DNA of 64,000 nucleotides from Coprinus comatus. Its lineage: Eukaryota > Basidiomycota > Agaricomycetes > Agaricales > Agaricaceae. Position 1 is the stretch's first letter. Each line of letters starts with the position of its first letter. The notes below the pieces were generated by a model. It saw only the letters and a program-made list of their open reading frames with translations. It was not told where the DNA came from and searched no databases. Below are positions 36,964-49,479 of this stretch, piece by piece. The position numbers and the translations under genes were made by a program. Location of the stretch: assembly GCA_034638255.1 (NCBI GenBank), contig JAWPGT010000033.1, positions 1 through 64,000 of the forward strand, given 5' to 3'.

Positions 36964-39900
36964 TCAGTAAATGCCCATTGCTAAACGATGTTTTTCTAGT
37001 GCAGGTCGTGGAAGTGGTTTAGTAAGTAAGTCGGCGATGTTGTCTTTTGTATCAACTCTCCATACGTCGATGGTGTTTTCTTTTACGTGTTGACGGATGA
37101 AGTGATGTTTGATGTCGACATGTTTTGTGTTTCCATGGTCGACGGGGTCTCCAGTTAGAGTGATAGCGCTGTTATTGTCACAGAATATGATTGTTGGCTT
37201 GTCGGTGTCGTTTCCTATTTCTTAAGATATGATCGTAGCCATAGAGATTCTCGTGTAGCTTCACCAACTGCGACGTATTCTGCTTCAGAAGTGGATATTG
37301 CAACGGTTTTTTGTTTTTTGGATGACCAAGAGATCATGCCGCTGCCCAGTGAAAAGCAGTATCCCATAGTTGATCGTCTTGTGTCGACGCAGTCTGCGAA
37401 GGATGAGTCGGAGAAACCTATTAGGGAAGCGGGTGGATTAGCTGTACTCGGGACTGGTTTGCCATTTGCTACGAATTCGCCTGTACCCCCTAGCCATAAT
37501 TGCATGTTCTTTGTTGTGTGTAGATAGCGTGCACATTTGAGGGCGGCGTCCCAGTGGGGTTTACGATAGCAATCTAGGTATTGAGCAAGTTTATTGACAG
37601 TGTAAGCGACATCTGGACGCGTTCCCATTGCGATATACATCATTGATCCGACTAATGAGCGATAGGGTAAAGCTTTTGTTTCGTCATCGATTGGTTCATC
37701 TGCTGTTGGTTTGCGTAGTTTGATATTGTTATCCATGGGGAGATTTGTAGGGAGGAAGTCTTTGGGAAGGAAAGAAGTTGCAACTTTTTCGATGAGAGCT
37801 TTTTGTGATAAGCCGATTCTCCTGTTTGGTCTGTCACGTTCGAAGGCAATGCCAAGACAAAACTTAGCTTCTCCGAGATCTTTAAACTCCCATTTTCCTC
37901 CGAGATCCGTTAGGAATTGTTTTGTTGCTTCATCAGTAGATGGTGCATATATGAAGTCATCGACGTGTACATTGGCTGTTACATTCCCTTGGGCAGTGGT
38001 CCTGGTGTATGAACAAGGTTCAGAACCTAATCTCGTGAATCCCCATCCTTCCATTGCTCCATTCATCGTCTGATTCCACACACGTCCACTCTGCTTCAGC
38101 CCGTATAGTCCTTTTACCAATTTCCAAACCCATTCCTTCCCCGGTTTATCTTGAGGCTCAAATCCTTTCGGCTGTTCCATGAATTGGACTTCGTCTTCAG
38201 GTAGTTCCCCATTGAGGTAGGCGGTCTTGATGTCTAGTTGTTGTAGGTCATAATCTTGTACTGCGGCTGTGTGTATGAGGGCGCGTAACGATTCTAATCT
38301 TGTAGTCGGGGATGTTGTGTCATTGTAGTCAAGGCCGTATACTTGTTGAAATCCTCTGGCTACTAATCTCGCCTTGTACCTGTATACCTGTCCTTCCTCA
38401 TTCTGTTTTGGAGTCAATACCCATTTGCCAGTCATGATGGATCTGTTATGTGGTACATCAGATCGTTTAACATATTCATATACTCCCAAATCCTTCAGTG
38501 ATTTAAGTTCGTCGTCTATAGCTGATTTCCAATTTTCACCCTCAGGTGAGTTGAGCGCTTCTTTGACTGAGCGTGGTGCAGATGGAGTTATGACATTGGG
38601 ACCATCTGTTACTTGAGCTGATAGTGCTATGATAGCAAAGTCGTCAGCAATGTCTGAAGCATGAGATTGCAAGGACACCTTAATCGTGTTACGAAGATGT
38701 CTTCTGTGCGATTTGAGCTTTTTTCGAATTTGTTTGGGGTATTGATGCTGAGTGACTGTTTGTGCAGAAAATGCGATTGCGAGTTTTACATCTTGGCGGT
38801 CTTTGACTTGAGAAGGTGGTTGTGTTAGGCGTGGTGATCTTCGCAGTAGTGGTTGTTGATTGATCTGGTGTTGATCTGGTGGATTGATGTTTTGATCGTT
38901 TGATATTTGATCTGTGGCTGTGTTGTGGGGTAGTGGTGCCTCTGTGGGGGGTATGTCGATGATGGTACCAGGTGACAGTGGTTGGGATATTGATTGCCAG
39001 GATTCGATGAATTGGACATGGTGGGACGTGATAATTTTGTGGGAAGGGCGGTGGTATAACCGGTAAGCTTTTGCATCATCTGCGTAACCAATTAGTATAC
39101 ACTCTATAGATCGTGGTTTGATTTTTGGGTTATGTTCATTTTGGATGAGAGTGAATGCTTTACTACCAATTTCGCGTAGGTGTGACAAGTCTGGTTTGCT
39201 GCCATACCATGCTTCAAAAGGGGTTGTGGTGATGGATTTTGAGAAGGTGCGAACTGTAAGGTAATTTGCTGTTTTGGCGAATTCATCCCAGCGGTTTTCG
39301 GGTGCGTTGCATTGGATGCGCATAGCCCTAGCCTTATTCATATTAGTCCTGTGTAGTCTCTCCACCTTGCCTATGTGTGCGGATGTGTTCGGTGCAGTGA
39401 GTTGTCTGGTGTAGCCGTTTTCCTTGCACCATGAGTCCATGTCTTTTGACTTCAGTTCGCCATTATCAATCCTGATGATACCTATCTTTTCATTTGATTC
39501 CCGTTCAGCCCGCATAGCCCATGATTTTAAGAAGGGTAACGCATTCGATTTATGTTGTAAGAGAAAACACCAAGAGAAGTTACTGTGGTCGTCTATGATA
39601 TGCATGATGTAGTCGTTGCCATTAGCTGAGCGCACAGATTGTGGTCCAGTAAGATCAACGTATACGATTCCCAGCTTCCTATTACTCCTCCGATTCGTCC
39701 TTGTAGTAGGAACCGACGAGCGTGTCTGTTTTCCGCGTATACAATCGTCACATTTTGGTGGTGAGAGTGATAAGTCAACAGTCATACCTGTAACGAGTTG
39801 TTTGGTGGCCATTGTATATATGGCTTGGTTGTTTGCGTGTCCAAGACGACGGTGCCAGACAGATAATGATGGAGTGGGGTGAGAGAAGTGAGCATAGTGG

Positions 39901-41609
39901 TCGGGGGTGTTGTTGCAGTCGAGACGCCAGAGGTTTTGGCCTTTGATGCGTGGGGCAGGAATGGTGTAATCCTTGAGTTGAATGTCTGCGAAAGTGGGAT
40001 TGAACAGAATGGTACATGGTAGGTGATCAATTAATTGGGCAACAGATACGAGACGAACGGTTGCTCCTGGTATGTATAGGGCATTACGAAGTGTAATTGT
40101 GGTGGGTGGTATGGTTTTGCTGGTTACAGTGATATCCCCCATAGCTTTTGCTTTGGTAGACGAGCCATTTATGCCAGTGACAGTGAGTGACGTGGCGATG
40201 GGACGGAGGTTTGTGAAGTCATTGATGAATGGGGACATGTGGATTGTGCACCCAGAGTCAATGATGAAGGGTGTTGGTAGATCAGAGTGGGACGAAAGGA
40301 ATTGTGGATTGTGGGCATTGAGGTCAACCGTGCAGTGTTGAGGTGAGGTGGCAATGAAAGCGAGTTCGTCCATGTCGGCCTCTGTCATGGAGTGCGCGAC
40401 AAAGGAGGCAATTTGCTCATTTGCTACTGCAAGGTTGGCGTTGTCAGTTCGTTCGACTTTATGTTCCTTAGATTTCTTCTTCTGTGATCTTTTTTGCTTC
40501 ATCGCTTCTTTTGCCTCTTCTATCGTCTTCCCTTCCATTCCTCCCCCTTTCCTAGTACAGTATTGGAGCAGGTGACCTCTTTTGTTACAGTTGCTACATA
40601 GTTTTGAGTTGTAGGTGTAGTTGGAAGAGGAGGTGGTAGCAGAAAGAGCACTTTCGGCATTAGCAACTTCCCTATTTTGGTCATACGTAATGATGAGATC
40701 AAGAATATCAGAGTGTGTCGCAGTTTTGTTGCTATGGAGTACGAGTTTCGCTTCATTGTAGAGGTCGCGACTGTTAGGATTGTTTAAGTTGTGCATGATG
40801 GCATAGAGAGAGAACTCTTCCTCTGTCGGTAGACCATATGAATAAAGTGTGCGTATCATGGATATAATAGACCTGTATTGTGGCTCCATGCTTCCTTTTG
40901 ATTGGTCAAATTGCGAATTGAATAATTTTGCAACCATTTGGAGTTTGGATGAGGCTTTATGGTGGTCATATTTTAGATACAATGCTTTCCATAAGTCGGA
41001 AGCATTATCATATTGATCAAATTCCTCTGCCTCCTCTTTGATTATCGTACTTTGTAGGAATCCAGATATCATGGAATGGTTCTTCGTCCATCGTCTGAGG
41101 TTGTTGACATCGGATGAAGGTGGTGAGATTTCTGTTCCCAATACGTATGATATCGCACCGTTGCTTTTGAGGTGGTGGTAGGTAATCTCCTTTCTCCATG
41201 CATCCCAATTGCTCTTAGCCTGTTGTAAAACAGTTCCATGCCAGTTGTTACCAAGAGGTGGTATAGCATCAATCTGGAACGTGGACAGTGTATTGTCTTG
41301 TTTCGCTACATCTTTTGTGGTTGATGATGCTTGGGAGTTGAATATTGATAGGAGTTTATTGAAATCAGGATTTGCGATCAAACGGGTGAGTGATCCGGGT
41401 GATAGAGTATTTGAATTGATTTCGGCAGCGGGTTGTAGTGAGGAGGAAGAGTTAGCTGTGTTTGAGTTCGATGAGTCGCCCATGTTTGATGAGTCGTCTT
41501 CTTCTTCTTGTAACGGTAATTGTTGTGAGGTTTGAACGTTTGTAAGTTCTATTGCGTGACGGCTTCTCGTAGTTAACGGTACTGGAGTGGAAGGGACTCT
41601 TCTGGGCAT
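36964..41609 (-). pseudogene. copia gag-pol polyprotein with one frame break near the 3' end
   Basis: A 1464-codon frame (37215-41609) encodes, in order: gag with a CCHC knuckle CSNCNKRGHLLQYC (about residue 337), aspartic protease (FIIDSGCTIHMS, about 450), the integrase zinc region LWHRRLGHANN, integrase core (VYVDLTGPQS, YIMHIIDDHSNF), reverse transcriptase (KARLVARGFQQVYGLDY, then the catalytic VHVDDFIYAP) and RNase H (IGFSDSSFADC). At 37215 it stops (LKK-TAG). RNase H sequence (PTIIFCDNNSAITLTG, HVDIKHHFIRQHV, ADLLTKPLP) continues in the neighbouring frame to a TGA at 36964-36966. One base is missing relative to a continuous frame. It is either a recent lesion or an assembly indel. Confidence 0.88.
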
Positions 41610-41673
41610 AAAATATTCACAGTTTCTGGTGTTGGAGGTCGATCTATGCGGTCAGGTTTTGGCCCATAACCTA

Positions 41674-41908
41674 TGAGAACGCTATAGTCGTATACTCCTA
41701 GCTCAGTCCCAGATGTGATGGTAGGAACTTGTTATATTATCGTACCTATAGTCGTATACTCCTAGCTACGATAATATGTTAATATGGATGTTCTATACTA
41801 TGTGTATTGTGTACACACCTCAGTCCCAGATGTGATGGTAGGAACTGAGGATGTAAATATATGCGTCGTTGGTTTATAACTTCGTTGTCACGTGTTGCCC
41901 TTCCTACA
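41674..41908 (-). repeat. 5' LTR of copia element (higher-coordinate copy)
   Basis: 235 bp copy of 36489-36723, with G for A and C for T at one position each. It carries the element's promoter. The primer binding site abuts its inner edge after two bases. Confidence 0.9.
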
Positions 41909-42000
41909 TAAACTATTCGAGAAGGTTGTGTACTTTGAGGTAATGATTTGGTTGGAGCAGTAGATATATTCCTCCTTGACTTTGACATACTTGTCTACGA
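41909..42000 (-). pseudogene. P4-ATPase fragment, upstream half
   Basis: Minus-strand reading gives CSNQIITSKYT and NLLE-TAG, which joins across the insertion to F-R-R-I-P-N. The family has 'TSKYT..NLLEQFRR', so the TAG at 41913-41915 (complement) replaces the usual Gln. Together with 36150-36486 this is one decayed exon set split by the retrotransposon. I see no more of the gene between 42000 and 42567. Confidence 0.55.
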
Positions 42001-42567
42001 AGGTGGATGTAAGGTCCTCGTTGTAACCTTATGTGATATACCACATATCGCTCGATTTCAGAACGTTTGGATGTATGTCGAGTAGATTATTTGAACATTC
42101 ATTTGTATTATAGCACTATATTTCTTGCGACCATTGGCGGTGTTCCTCTTTCCGACCAATTATCATTTACATTGACGGGCCATATCCCAATTATTGTGAA
42201 AGAATTCGGCATTTCTTGGCGGTCTAGCGCGTGATTCAACCATGAGGATACGCCATTTGAACCGTACATTTCTCTTCAACATTTTTCTTTTAACCCCATT
42301 TGTGGATGGAAGTTGAAATTATTTAAATCACCCACCACACTTGACGCACTTGGCAGGTATTTCCCAATGCTGTTTATCACGTCTATCTGTTACTGCTCAA
42401 GGTGGGAACACCTTGAACTATGTTGTTTCCCAGCCCTGGACCCTAGAATTTTCTACAAAGGGATTATATAGTTATTATACAGGATCAGGTAGATAAAGAT
42501 AAATAAAACAGAACGACGATACATGGTTGGAAATGTCGTATATCAAGGCTTAAGTATAAAAATATCT

Positions 42568-43409
42568 TCAAGGTGGAATTATAATTGTATTGGCTGTCTG
42601 TACTGCCCAATCCTCAATTGCGTCTTGTGGAAGTTTCTCCCATTGTTCATGTACCTTGTAACCATTCATTTTCTTGTTCAACACCCAGATGATAAGAAAG
42701 AGAAATAAACATACATATTCAATTTTTTGTAGTAATTCCATCGTTTGAATATCAGCTTCGTTCTTGGAACGTATATTTTCTTCTAATTGGGTTTGTAATT
42801 GTTGGTTTTCTTCTTCGAGCTATATAACAATATGAAATCAGTATTATATTCACGATGGTTCAAGGTTTTTAGAGTGTTTCAAATACCTGAGCAAGAATTT
42901 CTTGAAGTCGTTTTGCTTCAGTTTGTAAAAGGTATAGTCCTTGCACAAACAGCACTTCTAGGTTGTAAATCTTCTCTCCAAACATCTTTTCCTATTTCTC
43001 CTTTTTCTTTACGAGATTTTGCTTCTGTTACAATTTTATGTAAGATGTCAATGTTTTCTTGAGATTGATATCGTTCGAATAATGTTCCTATTTCTTTCTA
43101 ATTCCCGTAAGGGTTGAGTAAATTGGAACATTTATTCATAGAGGAATTTCTCGTACTGTGTCTTCTTGTTCTATATATTCTGATATTAGATTATAAGCCA
43201 CTGAAGCTGCATCTTTGTCTTCTTCAACATAAAGAGGAAAACATTCTGCAAAGTCCTCGAACCTGAAAACACCCATAATAAATATCAGACGAAAAGTACT
43301 CCAATGTCAAATACTTCACATACGTCCATTTACGTGCAGATCTTTGTATAGCAAGTTGTAATGCCGATTGGAAATGTGTCCATCGTCTGCTTCCTGGTTT
43401 ATCGAACAT
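42568..43409 (-). CDS. NNF1: Kinetochore MIND-complex subunit Nnf1, with an apparent one-base frame break
   Basis: Subunit of the Mis12/MIND complex that links kinetochores to microtubule binders. Exon 1 is 43324-43409 (MFDKPGSRRWTHFQSALQ), exon 2 43262 down to a donor near 43170 (RKWT-FEDFAECFPLYVEED). An exon then starts KEIGTLFERYQSQENIDILH and reads GKDVWREDLQPRSAVCARTI. Later exons read LEEENQQLQTQLEENIRS and WEKLPQDAIEDWAVQ, with TGA at 42568-42570. After ARTIP the frame hits TGA eight codons on, whereas dropping one T of a TTTT run gives the expected QTEAKRLQEILAQ and a good splice donor. It is therefore a single-base insertion, real or technical. Divergent from TUL1. Confidence 0.75.
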
Positions 43410-43593
43410 AGTTGTAATAAGTAATCAAGTGTTTGGGTTAATGAGAACGCGTCTGATCGTGTTGGCGTCACAGGGGCATATCATCACGTGCATCTCCGAA
43501 CTGGGCGGCTAACAACTTACTGCCATAGACAGGTCGATCACACCACATATCCTAAGGTGTTGATTCAACACTATAATCTCTCTCTTTTCCCTA

Positions 43594-46500
43594 TGGACAC
43601 AAGGGATTTGGAAGCTGGGGCTACTGGAAATGAAAGGTCCAGAGCTAGAAGCCCAATTCCTACCTTTCTGCTTCTTAGTTTCTTCCTCTTCATCATGACT
43701 AGTCGCAGTGGCGAGGAATTCTTGGCTAGACGACATTATCAAGTAGCTGTCGATTCATTGCAATATCAATTATCGAATTATACTGCATGGATGAATGGAA
43801 CTGAGTCTAACTTTACTATGGTGAGTACCAGCCACAAACTAGACGGTTAATAACAATAATATCCTTAAATCATTTCTCTGTGAAATCTCTTTAGCCCGAA
43901 ACCAACCCTGACATACCTCCTTTATTGGATGCACTTCATATACAAGAACGAATTCTAAATCCATTCCGAGAATCTTATTATCCTAACATAACAGGATACG
44001 TCCGTGGAGATGCACAATTCTATAACATCACACCTATTGCATTGGAGAATGACGACTTGAACTCGGATTCGCATGTGGACTCGGGTTCTTCTGAAACTTC
44101 TATTCCTTGGAAATCATTAGCAGAGAAATATGTATCAGGTGTTAATGTTACTGAAGTGGTGGAAAGGTCTTCATCTTGGAATTGGACTGGTTCCAATAAA
44201 ATGGTGATGACTTTACATGAGAAGAAACCTTTGATGTCGTTGAATGGTGGAATTGATGTTGAGGATTTGTTGGTTGTTCATGTACGTTGTACCGTTTTCT
44301 TTTCCCTTTTCTAAATACTTAGGGTGTTGTTACAATTGATCCCTTACTTTAGGCAAGGATGGAGTTTACGGATGAAACGACGCAGGATACTTTACGATTA
44401 GACATGGATGGTGTACATTTCCTATCCCAAGGATCTATTGTTGGATTGGTAGAACCACACGGGTATGTTGTTCTTTGCTCTTATCCTTTTCCAGTTGAAC
44501 GTTAAAATTAATTAATAACTCCAGGCAAAACCTTGATATTCGGTTAATACCATCCGTTGTTCCTCGAGATCGAAAGAACGCAACAGCTAGCATAATAACA
44601 CCAGAATTGGAGCATAGAATCTCAAAGCTAAAGAGCTTAATCCACGATGGGTTGATCGACAATGATTCAATTAGTATGTTTTTAATTCAATTCCGATAAT
44701 ACGCATTATTCACACTCATTTTCATTTATTCTCATTTACAGATGAAGCACCCAAATCTACATGCCCATTCACTTTTTATGCCCAACTACAACCGGTGCCT
44801 ATTCCAGAACATCTTATGGAAGAACTCGAGAGTGAATTACAACATCCTACTGGAATATCGACTGTTAAACCTCCTATGATGGTTTTGAACGCTGTCCTGA
44901 TGAGTAAAGAATGTGGTATTTTATACCATGTTACAAGTACACAAGGAATGAGGTCACAAACATTCTTTAACAAAATGACAAGTTGTAAGTATTCGTGTTT
45001 TGAACACCCTATAGTTTTACTAAATAATCGTCCCCCATTTTCACATTTCAGACGGAGGATTATCGGCTATGATTTATTTGATTTCTTTGACTCTATTTTC
45101 ACGCCAAGTTGAACGAAGTAGAACAGCATCTGGCATATCTAGAGTGTCTAGATGGACATTCCTTACACATGCTACTATAGATGCTGTTTGTTTTGCAGGA
45201 CATATTACTTTTGCTATCCTTTCTGAGGGTAGAGCTTCATTATCATTAATGGCTACAGCTTTCCTATCTTGTTTATTATTTGTTCAAGAAGCGGTAAGTT
45301 GACTTTCTGAAAGAAAAGAAAGGGTTAACTCATGTATCTCTTCTAGCAATTCTCGGCATTGGTATTTCAAATACAAGGCACTGAATCCACACCTTCACCC
45401 GCACCTGCACCTCCTCCTCCTCCTCCAACAACAACACCAGCAGCAGCAACAGAAACAACTGGACAAAGAACAACAACAACGGGACCTACATCTGATGTAC
45501 CTCCTACACAACCAAGACAAAATACAAACGATAACGATCCAAATTCTTCATTTTTCCGATTCTTTATTCATCATATAAGAACGGATCCTCAAGCTAGACT
45601 TTGTAAGTGCATAATAGAAAAATATATCCTCTCGATAGTTCAAAAACAAAAGCTGACGAAGATTGTGATTGTTTTTTTTTTTATTATTTAAATATAGGGA
45701 TTATTTTGTTTTTATTCTTGACTGTTCTAGTCCGTGTGATATTATCACCTACATTATCATTGATATTTGTAGCTGCTACTTATTCTTTTATTTGGTTACC
45801 TCAAATATGGAGATCTGCTAGAAGAGGAAGGACAAGTGGGTTAGCTGGAGAATATGTTTTTGGAACTAGTGTTTGTAGGTTACTTGGTGCTTTATGTGAG
45901 TCTTCATCTCTTTTTTTTTTTTTTTTTGTGATATACGCCGCTTGTTTATTATATCATTAATGGAAAACTGATGAAAAATTCCATGTAGATTTTTTGGCTT
46001 GTCCGTATAATGTATTGGATATTGAACCAAAAGAATGGGCTTATTGGTTAGTTGTGGTGGTAATGTTACAAGCTTGTGTTGTGATGTTACAAGAGATGAT
46101 AGGACCTTCGTTTTTCTTACCCGCCAAGGTAAATACTTTTTTCCAGTTTTGATTTTCACTGACACGTCCTTTTTATTTTATTTTATTATTTTTGAATAGT
46201 TTGCAGCAACTAAGATATATGATTATCATCCTACGTTACCTGTACCTGATTCTGAAGCACCTGGAGGATCACTTGGAGATTGTTCGATTTGTATGGATGC
46301 GATTTATGTTGATTCTTTGATTCGTCAACAAGAGGAAGAAAAGAATAAGAATAAGAATGGGGATGGGATAGATAAGAAGGAGAAAGAGAAAGGTGGTATT
46401 AGGAAAGGAAATACAAGCGCAAGTGCAAATGCGAGTGCAAGTGCTAGTGGATTACTTAGTGTAATGCAAAAAGGTGTTGGAGGATCGAGTAGAAGAAGGG

Positions 46501-46740
46501 AGTATAGTCTTGCACCTTGTCATCATTTATTCGTAAGTTTAGACTAAATCTTGTGTTTTTCTTTAGAAGAGTTGTTGACGATTTCTTTTTTCTTTTCTAT
46601 TGTAGCATACGGAATGTTTAGAAAAGGTACGTTTTTTTTTGTTTTTGTTTCATTACAGTTTATTCATATGTTTGTGGTTTTAGTGGTTAGCTATCAAGAA
46701 TATCTGTCCTCAATGTCGTAGACCATTACCACCTCTTTGA
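43594..46740 (+). CDS. TUL1: Golgi/endosomal DSC ubiquitin ligase catalytic subunit (Tul1/Dsc1)
   Basis: RING E3 of the Dsc complex, which ubiquitinates membrane proteins (and cleaves SREBP in some fungi). Start MDTRDLEAGATGNERSRARS, then a signal-anchor span PTFLLLSFFLFIM, a long luminal domain with N-glycosylation motifs (NYTAWMNGTESNFT), and about seven spans (for example IDAVCFAGHITFAIL, LMATAFLSCLLFV, IILFLFLTVLVRVIL, AYWLVVVVMLQACVVMLQ). The C-terminal RING is CSICMDAIY...APCHHLFHTECLEKW...CPQC. A 21 nt exon (46606-46626) splits the RING. A Pro/Thr-rich cytosolic loop lies near 45390-45500. The RING carries a long Lys/Asn/Glu and Ser/Ala insert. Stop TGA 46738-46740. Confidence 0.9.
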
Positions 46741-47017
46741 TATAAAGCCATCACATACGCAAAAAAAATATTTCTTCTCATATAATATATGTAGTTCCCC
46801 CATAAATTCTTTACCCACATATTTACTTTCTTTGTACAATAGTCATCCCTAATCTGATTTGTTTAAATGAGAGGAGAGAGATACGATTAAATAACAGAAA
46901 CGAATAAAAAAAAATAATTACTGGGGTACTGCGTCCTCTAAAATATATATACAGCAATTTAAACAGAATACATAAATAAAAGATCCCAGCCCAGCTTCTT
47001 ACACAAAAACCAATAAA

Positions 47018-48024
47018 TTACAACTGTGCCGAATGTCCATTACCATTGTTGTGTTGTTGTTGTTGTTGAGGCAACCAAACCTTCGTCTTCCACTCCATAA
47101 GCATATCAACACTAATCATTTTAATACCCCAACGATCTGCAAAAGCACGACAATCATCACGACGAGCCATACTACCAATTTCATCATCATTAACCAATTC
47201 ACATAAAACACCAGTAAGTGGTTGATTTGTTATTAAACAAAGATCAACGGCTGATTCTGTATGTCCTTTACGTGTGAGTACACCTCCTTCACGAGCTCTT
47301 AATGGTACCATATGTCCTGGTCTTGTAAAATCTGATGATTGAGAATGAGGTGATGATAAGGCTTGAACGGTTAATGAACGATCGTGTGCAGAGATTCCTG
47401 TGGTTGTGCCTATGTAAAATAAATAAATAAATAAAATAAAAATAAGATATAAGACGTAAGATATAAATAAAAAGGAGGGAAGACGGAAAGGAGGTTTGGT
47501 TAAGCGAGAGTTTGTTTGATATCCGCGGAACTAGAGAAGCGGAATGAAAGAAAACGTACCATGTTTATAATCGACGGTTACTGTATATGCGGTTTTGTGG
47601 CGGTCTTGATTGTCTGGAACCATCATTGGGATCTCGAGCTCTTCAAGACGAGAACCTGGTAATGCGACACAAATGAATCCGCTGTGATTTTTTTTTGTTT
47701 TTGTTTTTGTTTTTTTCACGTGTTAAAGGATAGAGGGATAGTAGTTTATGGTGATATAGTGAAAGAATGGTTTTGGTTGAGTTTAGAGAGTTTTTAGAGT
47801 GAGAGATGGATAGAGAGACATTACCTAGTATGTTTGATCATCCAAGCCATTTTCTCTGTGGTACATTGGTTTGCAGCAATGATAAGATCACCTTCGTTTT
47901 CCCTGTTTTCATCGTCCATTACAACTAGAAATTCACCATTGGCAAATGCTTCTAGTGCATCTGACATTGAGTCGAAAGCGAATGCTGTGCGTTTGGAGGA
48001 GAGTCGATCTGAGTAGGACGCCAT
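47018..48024 (-). CDS. RIB3: 3,4-dihydroxy-2-butanone 4-phosphate synthase (riboflavin pathway)
   Basis: Converts ribulose 5-phosphate to dihydroxybutanone phosphate plus formate, for riboflavin synthesis. Exons: 47825-48024, 47560-47681, 47018-47409. Motifs: [16 protein letters not shown] (acidic metal/substrate loop), [40 protein letters not shown], and [14 protein letters not shown] 48024 ([12 protein letters not shown]) is preferred because it leaves 222 bp after the SEC20 stop. An in-frame ATG at 48180 would add 52 Ser/Pro/Thr-rich residues but leave only 65 bp. The C-terminus ends in a glutamine run. Confidence 0.9.
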
Positions 48025-48245
48025 GGTGTGTGTGGTTGTGGTGGATGATGTGTTCTTGAGATGTGGGTGAGGTGGAGCGGAGATTGGGAGTGGGTTTGGT
48101 GCAAGAGCGACTGGAGCCATTTGAGGAATGAGCAGAGAAGAGTTGGAGGGTAAATGGGAGGGACTCGGGTTCATAGTCATTTGTTGGCCTGGGAAGTTAT
48201 TATCCCCGGCCTTCCGGATATCTTTCCAATCACATTCATAATCAA

Positions 48246-49339
48246 TTACAATTCTACGTGTACTGTCTCTCCACCTATTGTAGTACTCGAAGCAATACTA
48301 GTCACTACACTCGAGACACTACTAGTTACCACACTTGAAACACTACTTGCCACCGTCGAAGATGTCGTACTGAGCACAACCGCGCCTTCTTCGGCAGCTT
48401 TCAAGAGTTTGTCAGACTTGCTGCTAAAGTCTGGCAGAGGAATAAATCTAGTCCACCACAGTGCAATCCGCAGCCCTCGATCGATGAACCTTTGTTTGAG
48501 AATAAATAGGACAACGAGGATAAAGAACATGAATGCAGAGAGAATGATGATGCGGTCCAGCCAGTCTGCTTTTTCGAGAGCAGTGATGATTTGTTTCGAG
48601 GTAAGCATGAGAGATCCCAGCGTATCATGCATCTGCGAGGTGGCCTTGAGTGTGGCCGTTGACTCGTCTGTATTGACCAATTAAGATATTCATCTAATGA
48701 ACCAGGGGAGTGCTAAAGCATACCTAGCATCTGGGTTGTGAGCACTGAGCGCTCTAGCTCTCCCTGCATAAGGGTGATTGTGCGACGAAGAGCTTCTGTA
48801 ACGTCGTCGTTGGCCTTCATGAGAGCATCCTCACTACACAGATGTCAGTTACTGAACATAAATATATTATATTGGTCTGGTGCATACGTCACTTTCTCAT
48901 TCAACGACTGCTTCTCCACCATTGCAGAGGACTGGAAGAGCTCTTCACGGACTGTCTTGGCATTCTTTGAGTCAATGGCCTTCTTGGATGCAAGTAGAGC
49001 AGCACGGGTATCTCTTCTCAGCCTATACTTTGACCCCATGAGAACCAGCGACATCGGAGCACACAGAACCACCTACTGCGAAAGTTTATCCCTCATTTCG
49101 TTTACCTTTGTCTCTAGCTCTTTTCGCCCCTTTTCGCCTTGCTGGTCTTCAATAGCTACTACCAACTCTTCAACCAGTCTGCTTGCATTGTCCATGTCTT
49201 CGCGTAACTCTGTGGATAGTTTTTGTTGGTCTGAGAGTGACGACTGGCATTGTTTCAATCTTGGAATCTGAAAGTCTGCAATGTCTATGAGCCTGCGGTG
49301 GGCAGCGTCGAGGACTGCTTGGGTGTGGTCATCGAACAT
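48246..49339 (-). CDS. SEC20: SNARE protein Sec20 (Golgi-to-ER retrograde traffic)
   Basis: ER t-SNARE of the Ufe1-Use1-Sec20 complex. Start [20 protein letters not shown]. Helical N-terminal half; exon joins at [26 protein letters not shown] and [14 protein letters not shown]. The Sec20 family core is [20 protein letters not shown] followed by [17 protein letters not shown], then the single membrane anchor [18 protein letters not shown] and a basic KQRFIDRG. The C-terminal luminal tail is Ser/Thr/Val-rich with short repeats ([14 protein letters not shown]). The usual ER-retrieval HDEL is not seen; it ends VHVEL. Confidence 0.85.
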
Positions 49340-49479
49340 GGAGAGAACGTGCGATCTCCAAAAGGGGAATCTGTGCTGTGATTGGCTGGCCCGAAACTCG
49401 GCAATAAGCGGAAAGCGGAATTGTTTTTGAGAGCTGGCACAGCGTTCTCTCCCATCTTCACCTCTCCCCTTCATCTCAA

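Larger units (their letters stand above)
36489..41908 (-). mobile_element. Ty1/copia LTR retrotransposon, nearly complete
   Basis: Order on the minus strand: 5' LTR 41674-41908; primer binding site GGTTATGGGCC (complement of 41661-41671), complementary to the anticodon arm of initiator Met-tRNA, as in the Drosophila copia half-tRNA primer; gag-pol frame 36964-41609; a purine-rich GTTGAGGAGGAG just before the 3' LTR 36489-36723. The LTRs are 99% identical, so insertion was recent. It lies in a P4-ATPase pseudogene. Confidence 0.92.

Noticed and set aside
37291..41535. Several plus-strand ORFs of 60-120 codons
   Set aside because: Antisense shadows of the copia polyprotein.
48025..48180. N-terminal extension of RIB3 from ATG 48180
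   Set aside because: It would leave only 65 bp to the SEC20 stop, the added 52 residues are low-complexity, and family homology begins after 48024.
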